From 66-474 sp035695065 (GTDB lineage: Bacteria > Pseudomonadota > Gammaproteobacteria > Xanthomonadales > Rhodanobacteraceae), in the NCBI GenBank assembly GCA_035695065.1, contig DASSEW010000059.1, positions 20,669 to 84,668 on the forward strand: a stretch of 64,000 nt of DNA, written 5' to 3'. How positions within the stretch are numbered: the first letter of the stretch is position 1; each line of letters starts with the position of its first letter. The notes under the pieces are model-generated. The model searched no databases. It was not told the origin of the DNA and saw only the letters and a list, made by a program, of their open reading frames with translations. Below, piece after piece: positions 41,227 through 48,284 of this stretch. A program made the translations under genes and the position numbers.

Positions 41227-42314
41227 CGCGGTTGCGGCGGCGGGGCGGTCGAGCCGCGGATCACCAGCTCCGGGCTGAAGCCCTCGTTGCCGATCGCCGG
41301 CGCCTGCGCGGGCTCGTCGTCCAGTTGCGCGATCAGCAGTTGCGCCGCGTGGCGCGCGATGGTTTGCGTGGCCTGCCGCGCGGTGGTCAGCGCCGGCCAG
41401 CATTGCTTGGAGAACGGACTGTCCTCGAAGCCGGCGATGGACAACTCGTTCGGCACCTCGATGCCCGCGGATTTCGCCGCGGCCAGCACGCCGGCGGCGA
41501 TCTCGTCGTTGGAACCGAAGATCGCGGTGGGGCGCTGCTTGAGCCCGAACAACTTGCGCGCGGCGCGAAAGCCGTCGTCGAAGGAATAGTCGCCGTGCAC
41601 GATCAGCTTCTTGTCCAGTGGAATCGCGTAGTCCTTCAGTGCGGCCTCGTAGCCCTTGTAGCGTTCGGGGCTGGAACGGTGCGCGGCGCCGCCCCAGATG
41701 AAACCGATCTGCTGATGGCCGAGCTGGATCAGGTGTTCGGTGATGTCGTAGGCGGCGTCGCGGTCGTCCACGTACACGCAGGGGAACCCGTCGTTCGGAT
41801 CTTCCGCCGCCGAGAGGATGCGCACGAAACGGATGTTGTTGGTGGCGAGGAACTTGATCAGTCCCATGCGTTCCGACATCGGCGGCGCCAAAATCAACCC
41901 GGCCAGCCGCGCGTGGCGCACGAGATCGCGCAGTTCTTCCGCGAGCGTGGCGGATGCGGAGTCGCAGGGATGGATCTGCAGTCCGTAACCGCGCTCGCGG
42001 CACACCGACAGCGCGCCGTTCTGCATGCTGATGATGTAGTGCGGATTCGGATTGTCGTACACCAGCCCGACCGCGTAGGCCTTGGCGCTGCGCAGGCTGC
42101 GAGCCGACACGTCCGGCTGGTAACCGAGGTCCGCGATCGCCTTGAGCACGCGCGCGCGGGTGCGTTCGCGCACCGAGCTCTCGTTGTTGATCACGCGCGA
42201 AACGGTTTTCAGCGAAACCGCGGAACGCTTCGCCACGTCCTTGATCGTCGGGCGGCGCGCACGCCGCGGCGCAGGCGCCTCGATCATGTCGGCCATCGAT
42301 GGCGGGCGCTTCAT
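41223..42314 (-). CDS. nagR: LacI-family repressor of GlcNAc utilisation
   Basis: A 363-residue LacI-family regulator. The helix-turn-helix lies at about residues 22-47 (TIKDVAKRSAVSLKTVSRVINNES, in part) with the hinge LGYQPDVSARSLRSAKAYAVGLV. The C-terminal half is a periplasmic-binding-type ligand domain (AIFGSNDEIAAGVLAAAKSAG, SIAGFEDSPF). It lies within the nag operon and overlaps the genes on both sides by 4 bases. The palindromes TGACAACGTTGTCA in the divergent region upstream of nagP have the central CG of LacI operators and are its likely sites. The inducer is probably GlcN-6-P or GlcNAc-6-P (inference). Confidence 0.9.
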   Translation of the reverse strand: MKRPPSMADMIEAPAPRRARRPTIKDVAKRSAVSLKTVSRVINNESSVRERTRARVLKAIADLGYQPDVSARSLRSAKAYAVGLVYDNPNPHYIISMQNGALSVCRERGYGLQIHPCDSASATLAEELRDLVRHARLAGLILAPPMSERMGLIKFLATNNIRFVRILSAAEDPNDGFPCVYVDDRDAAYDITEHLIQLGHQQIGFIWGGAAHRSSPERYKGYEAALKDYAIPLDKKLIVHGDYSFDDGFRAARKLFGLKQRPTAIFGSNDEIAAGVLAAAKSAGIEVPNELSIAGFEDSPFSKQCWPALTTARQATQTIARHAAQLLIAQLDDEPAQAPAIGNEGFSPELVIRGSTAPPPQPR

Positions 42315-43591
42315 GCGGCCCGCCGTGCGCCGGCGCGATGGCCCACGCGCGCATAAAACAGTATGTATAGGTAGCAGGGAATCATCAGCACCGCGAACAC
42401 ACCCTGGAAATCGAAGTGTTCCTTCAGGTGCGCGAACAACTGTGGAATGATCGCGCCGCCGGCGATGCCCATGATCAGGAATGCCGAACCGAATTCGGTC
42501 AGCCGGCCCAACCCCTTGATCGCGAGCGGGAAGATCGCCGGCCACATCATCGCGTTCGCGAAGCCCAGCGCCGCCACGCACAGCACCGACGCATAACCGC
42601 CGGTGAAGAACGCGGCCAGCGTCAGCGCGACGCCAAGCACCGCCGACCAGGCAAGGTAACGCTCCTGCGAAACGAAGCGCGGGATCAGCAGCCAGCCGAT
42701 CAGATAGCCCAGCAGCATCGCGAAGAGCGTGAACGAAGTGAAGAAGCGCGTCGCGCTCAACGGCAGCCCGAAGCCCTGTCCGTAGGTGCCGATCGCGTCT
42801 CCCGCCATCACTTCCACGCCCACGTAGAGAAAGAGGCACAACACGCCCAGCCACAGGTGCGGGAAGCGCAGCAGCCCGGGCTTGCTGGCGCGCGCGCCGG
42901 TCGCGTTGGATTCCGATGCGCGCAATTCCGGCAGCGACGACGTCACGATCCACACCGCCAACAACAGCAGCACGCCGGCCATGATGAGATACGGCAGGTG
43001 CACGCGCGCGGCGAACAGGTTCAGCAGCGCGTCCTTCGCCTGCGGCGTGGCGGCTGCCTGGATCTGCTTGTCGATGTCGTCGATGCCGCGCAACACCAGC
43101 GTGCCGATCAGGATCGGCGCGAGGATGCCCGCGGCCTTGTTGCAGATGCCCATCACCGCGATGCGCTGTGCCGCGCTTTCGATCGGGCCGAGGATGCTGA
43201 CGTACGGATTGGATGCGGTCTGCAACAGCGCCAGGCCGGCGCCGATCACGAACAGTCCGGCGAGCGCACCCGGATACACCCGCATCGTCGCGTACTGGCC
43301 GAACACCGCGGCGCCGATCGCCATCACCAGCAGTCCGAGCGCCATGCCCTTCTTCATGCCGGTCGCCTTCAGGATGAAGGAAGAAGGCAGGGCGAGGAAA
43401 AAGTAGGACAGGTAGAACGCCATCGGCACCAGGAACGCATTGACGTCGTTCAGGCCGAACGCGAGCTTGACGTAGGTGATCAGCGGGCCGTTCAACCACG
43501 TCACGAAACCGAAGATGAAGAACAGCACGCCGATGATCACGATCGCGGCGCCGCGACGGGGGATTTCGACGACCTGGGATGCGCTGGACAT
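42311..43591 (-). CDS. nagP: MFS sugar transporter, GlcNAc importer (NagP type)
   Basis: A 426-residue MFS protein of the FucP/GluP branch with about twelve membrane segments. It starts MSSASQVVEIPRRGAAIVII. Family marks: FIFGFVTWLNGPLITYVK, FALPSSFI-like FLALPSSFILKATGMKKGM, GLALLQTASNPYVSILGP, ISYSIGW-like LLGYLIGWLLIPRF, and AMMWPAIFPLAIKGLGRLTE. It imports GlcNAc across the inner membrane by proton symport. The first gene of the nagP-nagR-SIS-nagA operon; an operator-like palindrome lies 79 bases upstream of the start. The start at 43591 places the first membrane segment about 15 residues in. Confidence 0.92.
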   Translation of the reverse strand: MSSASQVVEIPRRGAAIVIIGVLFFIFGFVTWLNGPLITYVKLAFGLNDVNAFLVPMAFYLSYFFLALPSSFILKATGMKKGMALGLLVMAIGAAVFGQYATMRVYPGALAGLFVIGAGLALLQTASNPYVSILGPIESAAQRIAVMGICNKAAGILAPILIGTLVLRGIDDIDKQIQAAATPQAKDALLNLFAARVHLPYLIMAGVLLLLAVWIVTSSLPELRASESNATGARASKPGLLRFPHLWLGVLCLFLYVGVEVMAGDAIGTYGQGFGLPLSATRFFTSFTLFAMLLGYLIGWLLIPRFVSQERYLAWSAVLGVALTLAAFFTGGYASVLCVAALGFANAMMWPAIFPLAIKGLGRLTEFGSAFLIMGIAGGAIIPQLFAHLKEHFDFQGVFAVLMIPCYLYILFYARVGHRAGARRAA

Positions 43592-43669
43592 GCGGAAGTT
43601 CTCCGTGATCGCGCGTGCGCTGCACGCGGGCAATGCCGCGTGCGGATTCTGCGCATGAGTCACTCGAAA

Positions 43670-43683
43670 TAGCAACGTTGTCA
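43670..43683. promoter_or_regulatory. NagR-type operator, site A
   Basis: TAGCAACGTTGTCA matches the palindrome TGACAACGTTGTCA at 12 of 14 positions. It lies 79 bases upstream of the nagP start, in the region where its promoter is expected. Confidence 0.7.
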
Positions 43684-43906
43684 TGCGTGGACAGGCCAAC
43701 GCCCGTTTCGTGCAATGTCCACCCCCGCAGGAGTGGACTTTTCGGGGTGTTTTGACCTGTTGCATCGCGTCATTCGAGGCCTTTTCGACGGAGGCCTGAG
43801 GCGGCCTGTGGTGCGTAAATGCCTCTGCCGTGCGGCTTCGAGGTCTGGCCATGCGGAGCTTTGGCATGCCGCGCTGCCGCGGACAGAATGTCTCGCGGGA
43901 CATTTG

Positions 43907-43936
43907 TTGACAACGTTGTCATCAACGGTCGACACT
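43907..43936 (+). promoter_or_regulatory. Glucokinase-family gene promoter with perfect operator, site B
   Basis: TTGACA (43907-43912) is a consensus -35 box; GACACT (43931-43936) is a weak -10 with an 18-base spacer. The perfect 14-base palindrome TGACAACGTTGTCA (43908-43921) overlaps the -35, so repressor binding there would block RNA polymerase. It is 80 bases before the kinase start. Confidence 0.78.
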
Positions 43937-44000
43937 CGCGCCAATTCGGAGTGCCCGTGCGTGCACCTGTGGGTGCAACCGGGCGGCGGGAGGAAGGGGC

Positions 44001-45059
44001 TTGACCAACGTTGTCGAAAAACCGGTCGCGGAAACCGATTCCGCGTTCCTGGCCGCCGATGTGGGCGGTACGTTTGCGCGCGTGGCGCTGGTGCGCGAGT
44101 CGCGCGGCGGTGCGCAGCCGGTGCAGGTGCTGCAATACACGAAGTATCGCTGCAGCGAATACCCGAGCCTCGGCGTGATCCTGCGTGAGTTCGCGACCGC
44201 GCACGGCTTGCGTGCGCGGCGTTGCGCGCTGGCCTGCGCGGGATTCCTGCTGGACGACAACGTCATCAACACCAGCCTGCCGTGGAATCTTTCGGTTTCC
44301 GCCACGCGTGCGGAAGCGGGCCTGGATGAAGTGGCGCTGGTGAACGATTTCACCGCGGTCGCGCACGCGGCCGATCAGGTGCCCGCGAGCGAGATGATCC
44401 TGCTCGCAGGCGCTTCGATGCAGCATCGCGGCGGTCCGAGCCTGGTGGTCGGCCCCGGCACCGGGCTTGGCGCTGCGGTGCGGATTCCATATGGCGGCGA
44501 ATGCATCGTGCTGTCCACCGAAGCCGGGCAATCCGCGTTCGCGCCGAACACGCCGCGCGAGATGGACATCCTGCGCGTGCTGTCGCGCGGCAATTCACAC
44601 GTGCCGGTGGAAATGGTGGTCTCCGGCCCGGGCCTCGTGAACATCTACCGCGCATTGTGCGAGCTCGATGGCCACGGCCCGATGCTGGACGAGCCGTCTG
44701 CGATCAGCGATGCGGCGATGGCCGGCAGCGACCCGGTCGCACGCGAGGCGCTGGATGTGTTCTGCGGCGCGATCGGCAGCCTGGTCGGCAACCTGGTTCT
44801 TCTTTATGGCGCGCAGGGCGGCGTCTACCTCGCCGGCGGCGTGCTGCCGCGGATCAGCGGCTTCCTGCGCACCAGCAGCTTCGTCGAGCGCCTGCTCGAC
44901 AAGGGTCCGATGCGCGAAATGCTCGAACAGGTTCCGGTGCGGTTGATCGATCACGGCCAGCTCGGCGTGGTCGGCGCGGCCGTCTGGTATCTGCAACGAC
45001 AGCGCGCATCGTCACGCGCGCAAGACTCCGCCGCGCCACTGGCGCGAGCGGCGAAATGA
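44001..45059 (+). CDS. Glucokinase-family sugar kinase, probable GlcNAc kinase
   Basis: A 352-residue kinase of the Glk family. The start is TTG (MTNVVEKPVAETDS) with a strong GGAGGAAGGGG ribosome site; no ATG in frame precedes the fold. Motifs: FLAADVGGTFARVALV (phosphate-1 loop, about residues 15-30), LPWNLS, LVNDFTAVAHA (catalytic Asp), VVGPGTGLGAAV and STEAGQSAFAP, ending GGVYLAGGVLPR. Glk-family members in nag clusters phosphorylate GlcNAc to GlcNAc-6-P, and the context with nagA, nagP and a hexosaminidase supports this; glucose activity cannot be excluded. Confidence 0.88.
   Translation: MTNVVEKPVAETDSAFLAADVGGTFARVALVRESRGGAQPVQVLQYTKYRCSEYPSLGVILREFATAHGLRARRCALACAGFLLDDNVINTSLPWNLSVSATRAEAGLDEVALVNDFTAVAHAADQVPASEMILLAGASMQHRGGPSLVVGPGTGLGAAVRIPYGGECIVLSTEAGQSAFAPNTPREMDILRVLSRGNSHVPVEMVVSGPGLVNIYRALCELDGHGPMLDEPSAISDAAMAGSDPVAREALDVFCGAIGSLVGNLVLLYGAQGGVYLAGGVLPRISGFLRTSSFVERLLDKGPMREMLEQVPVRLIDHGQLGVVGAAVWYLQRQRASSRAQDSAAPLARAAK
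44003..44016. promoter_or_regulatory. NagR-type operator, site C (weak), inside the kinase start
   Basis: GACCAACGTTGTCG keeps the AACGTTGTC core of the palindrome (10 of 14 matches) and overlaps the first codons of the kinase gene. It may be an auxiliary site or a chance similarity. The rest of 43592-44000 contains sites A and B and no gene. Confidence 0.4.
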
Positions 45060-45170
45060 GGTTCACGAAACAGAGAAGCGGAAACGAGCGATACGCCAAG
45101 ACTGCGGCACATCAGCGGCGGCAAGCCGTCCACATCCACGGCGGGACCAGCAATCCGTGAGGGGAAAGTC

Positions 45171-48143
45171 ATGAAACTTCGCAGAACCATTCTCGCAAGC
45201 AGCATCTTCGCCGCGCTGTGCTTCACCGCCGCGGCTTACGCGCAGGACGCCACCCAGGCAACCCAGGGCACGACGCAAGCGAACTCCACGGATGGCGCTC
45301 AGTCCGGCAACAGCAAGGACAAGAAGGACATCACCGAGCTTGGTGCGATCAACGTCGTCGGCTTGCGCGCGGCGCAGGCGCTTTCCATCGAGACCAAGAA
45401 GCAGGCCGACTCGCACGTCGAGGTGGTCTCCGCCGAAGACATCGGCAAGCTGCCCGCCAAGGACGTGGCCGACACGATCGCGCAGTTGCCCGGCGTGAAC
45501 ATCGCCGACGCGGCGGGCGCGGAAGGCGGCTTCGACGAAGCCGATCGCGCCAGCATCCGCGGCAGCGCACCGTCGCTCACCCTGACGACCATCAACGGCC
45601 ATTCGGTTGCCTCCGGCGACTGGTTCATCCTGGGCGGCGGCGGCACGCGCAGCGTGAGCTACTCGATGTTCCCCTCGGAAATCGTCAGCCAGGTGGTGGT
45701 GCACAAGAGCTCCGAGGCGCGCTTCCTGGAAGGCGGCGCCGCCGGAACGATCGACATCATCACCCGCAAGCCGCTGGATTTCAGCAAGCCGCTTTCGCTC
45801 GAGGCCAGCGTCGGCGCCGTGTATGCCGACTTGCCGGGCAAGACCAAGCCGCAGTTCAACGGGCTGCTCAACTGGAAAAACGATTCGAACACCTTCGGCG
45901 TCATGGTGCAGGCGTTCTACGAGCAGCGCGCATTGCAGCGCGAAGGCCAGGAAATACTCGGCTATTCGTATATTCCGTACTGCCAAACGCCGGGGCCAAC
46001 CGGTTGTGCGAAGGTATACCCTGCCGCCGCGTCACTTGGCTTGGGTCCGGCCACGCCTGGCAGCAACAGCACCGGCGTGTTCTATCCCAACCTGCCGGGC
46101 GCCGCGCTGTTCACCCAGACCCGCAAGCGCAAGGGCGGTTCGGTGGACTTCGAGTGGCGGGCGGGCGACAACCTGACCTTCAACCTCGACGCGTTCTATT
46201 CCAAGATGGACGCGACCGACTACAACCGCAACTACATGCTGCGGACGCGTGACCAGCTGCCCGGCCAGGCAGTGACCGGCACGATCGAGGGCAACATCCT
46301 CACCAGCGCGACCCTGCCCGGAGCCCCCGGACTCTCGCAGGGCATTTACGACATGATCTCGCGGCCGGGCGAGAGCGAATCCAGCCAGTTCGTGACGCTG
46401 GATACGGACTGGCAGGTCAACAACAACCTGGATTTCAAATTCCAGCTCGGCACCACCCGCGGCACCGGCAACACGCCGACCCAGGACGTGATGGAGATGG
46501 ACACCGGCTTCGGCTCGACCGCCAGTTATTCGATGAACGGCATCGGCAAGCCGCTTGACTGGACGATGAGCGGCAACAACAGTTCGTTTGATCCGGCGAC
46601 AGCCGGACTGGACTGGATCTTCGGAGAACAGAACATCCACGTGGTGGACAAGGACCGCTGGTTCCAGGCGGACGGCGAATACGATTTCGACAACGCCGGC
46701 GCGCTGTCCTCGCTGCAGTTCGGCGTGCGCTACGCCAAGCATGACCACGACAGTCCGACCGACATCGCCCAAGGCCCCAATTTCGCTTCAGCGGTGCAGT
46801 TCGGGCCGAATTCGACCATTTACCCGCCGGCGGGCGGCAACTACCCGGGCGATTTCGCGAGCAACGTGGGCGTGGGCCAGATGCCTTCCAACATCTGGTT
46901 CTGGACGCCCGCCCAGCTTGCCGAGTTGAACGCGCTGTACGCCAACCGCGCGGTCACGGACGATCCGGGCACGTCGCGTTTCTATCCGAACGGCATCTAC
47001 TCGATGACGGAGAAGAACGGCGCGGCGTACGTGCAGGCCAACTTCAAGGGTGAGCGCTGGAGCGCCAATGCAGGCCTGCGCTATGTCTCCACCGACGAGA
47101 ACGTGGGTTACACCAGCCCGGGCATCCAGGAAACGGATTTTGCCCTCGGCTCGCCGCCCTCGGCGTTTTATCCCTCGGGCTGGTACTGGAACTACTACAA
47201 GCACAACTACAACAAGGTGCTGCCGAGCTTCAACCTGAGGTTCGACCTGAACGACGACGGCAGTCTGCTGGCGCGGTTCGCGGCCTCGCAGACCCTGACC
47301 CGCCAGGACTACGGGCAGGTGGCAGGGTTCTTGAACTTGAACGATCCGAAGACCGAGGGCTCCCTGGGTTCCGGCAGCGGGTCCAACCCGCGCCTCAAGC
47401 CGATCCTCTCGACGAACTTCGATGCGTCACTCGAGTGGTACTTCGCCCATCGCGGACTGCTGTCGGCCAGCGTGTACCAGATGGACCTGAGCAACTATTA
47501 CGACTATGGCGCCGTTACCCGCACGTACCTCAACAACTACCTGACCAACAACGGCGCCGGCGACAATCCGTCGCACGCGCCGGTTTACAGCCAGTACCTG
47601 GTCAGCATCCCGGTGAACGTCAACGGCACGCTCAGGGGCGTGGAGTTGAACTACATCCAGCCGATCGGCGACAACTTCGGCGTGCAGTTCAACTACACCT
47701 ACGCCCAGGGCCATTCCTCCGGCGGCACTTACCTGTACAACCCGGACGGCACGCTCGGCAACAACGTCGCCGCAGGAAACCGCCCGCTGTTCGGCACTTC
47801 CAAGAACACAGCCAACGTTTCGGTGTTCTACGAGGACAGCCACTTCAATGCCCGCGTCAACTACACGTACCGCTCGAAGTTCTACGACGGGATGATGAGC
47901 AACTCCGGCGCCGGCATGCCGCTGCTGCCGTACTGGCAAACGGGCCAGGGCTATCTGTCGCTTTCGGCGGGTTACCGGCTCGATGATCACTGGAGCTTCT
48001 CGTTCGACGCGATGAACCTCAACAATCCGAAGCTGCGCTATTACATCAACGGTTCGCAGGCCGGCCTGGCTTTCAACGAGGCGCCGGAAGCGGTGTACGT
48101 GAACGGGCGGCAGTACTACCTCAACGCGAACTTCAAGTTCTGA
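45171..48143 (+). CDS. TonB-dependent receptor, probable chito-oligosaccharide uptake
   Basis: A 990-residue outer membrane receptor with a signal peptide (MKLRRTILASSIFAALCFTAAAYAQ in part). The plug domain spans about residues 65-230: HVEVVSAEDIGKLPAKDVADTIAQLPGV (in part), ASIRGSAPSLTLTTINGHSV, SEIVSQVVVHKSSEARFLEGGAAGTIDI (in part). The remainder is a 22-strand-type barrel ending in an aromatic F (LNANFKF), as usual. This architecture with no N-terminal signalling domain is common in Xanthomonadales carbohydrate receptors. Context points to GlcNAc oligomers as substrate. A terminator follows at 48177. The 111 bases before it hold no clear NagR site. Confidence 0.92.
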   Translation: MKLRRTILASSIFAALCFTAAAYAQDATQATQGTTQANSTDGAQSGNSKDKKDITELGAINVVGLRAAQALSIETKKQADSHVEVVSAEDIGKLPAKDVADTIAQLPGVNIADAAGAEGGFDEADRASIRGSAPSLTLTTINGHSVASGDWFILGGGGTRSVSYSMFPSEIVSQVVVHKSSEARFLEGGAAGTIDIITRKPLDFSKPLSLEASVGAVYADLPGKTKPQFNGLLNWKNDSNTFGVMVQAFYEQRALQREGQEILGYSYIPYCQTPGPTGCAKVYPAAASLGLGPATPGSNSTGVFYPNLPGAALFTQTRKRKGGSVDFEWRAGDNLTFNLDAFYSKMDATDYNRNYMLRTRDQLPGQAVTGTIEGNILTSATLPGAPGLSQGIYDMISRPGESESSQFVTLDTDWQVNNNLDFKFQLGTTRGTGNTPTQDVMEMDTGFGSTASYSMNGIGKPLDWTMSGNNSSFDPATAGLDWIFGEQNIHVVDKDRWFQADGEYDFDNAGALSSLQFGVRYAKHDHDSPTDIAQGPNFASAVQFGPNSTIYPPAGGNYPGDFASNVGVGQMPSNIWFWTPAQLAELNALYANRAVTDDPGTSRFYPNGIYSMTEKNGAAYVQANFKGERWSANAGLRYVSTDENVGYTSPGIQETDFALGSPPSAFYPSGWYWNYYKHNYNKVLPSFNLRFDLNDDGSLLARFAASQTLTRQDYGQVAGFLNLNDPKTEGSLGSGSGSNPRLKPILSTNFDASLEWYFAHRGLLSASVYQMDLSNYYDYGAVTRTYLNNYLTNNGAGDNPSHAPVYSQYLVSIPVNVNGTLRGVELNYIQPIGDNFGVQFNYTYAQGHSSGGTYLYNPDGTLGNNVAAGNRPLFGTSKNTANVSVFYEDSHFNARVNYTYRSKFYDGMMSNSGAGMPLLPYWQTGQGYLSLSAGYRLDDHWSFSFDAMNLNNPKLRYYINGSQAGLAFNEAPEAVYVNGRQYYLNANFKF

Positions 48144-48176
48144 TCGAAACATCTCTCCCGCAGGTGTGTGACGCTT

Positions 48177-48210
48177 CGGGCCCGGAACCCCACTCCGGGC
48201 CCGTTTTCTT
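48177..48210 (+). terminator. Rho-independent terminator
   Basis: CGGGCCCGGA (48177-48186) pairs perfectly with TCCGGGCCCG (48194-48203) over a 7-base loop, followed by TTTTCTTT. It closes the receptor transcript. Confidence 0.88.
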
Positions 48211-48214
48211 TGTA

Positions 48215-48266
48215 GTAGGGCGGGCATTGCCCGCCAGGCGAACCCGGCGGACGATATCCGCCCTAC
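48215..48266. repeat. REP-like palindromic repeat, family 1
   Basis: GTAGGGCGGGCATTGCCCGCC at 48215 and a partner ending CCGCCCTAC at 48266, separated by 10 bases. It lies just after the receptor terminator and before the hexosaminidase gene. Confidence 0.88.
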
Positions 48267-48284
48267 GGCCTTGATGGCTTCCCG

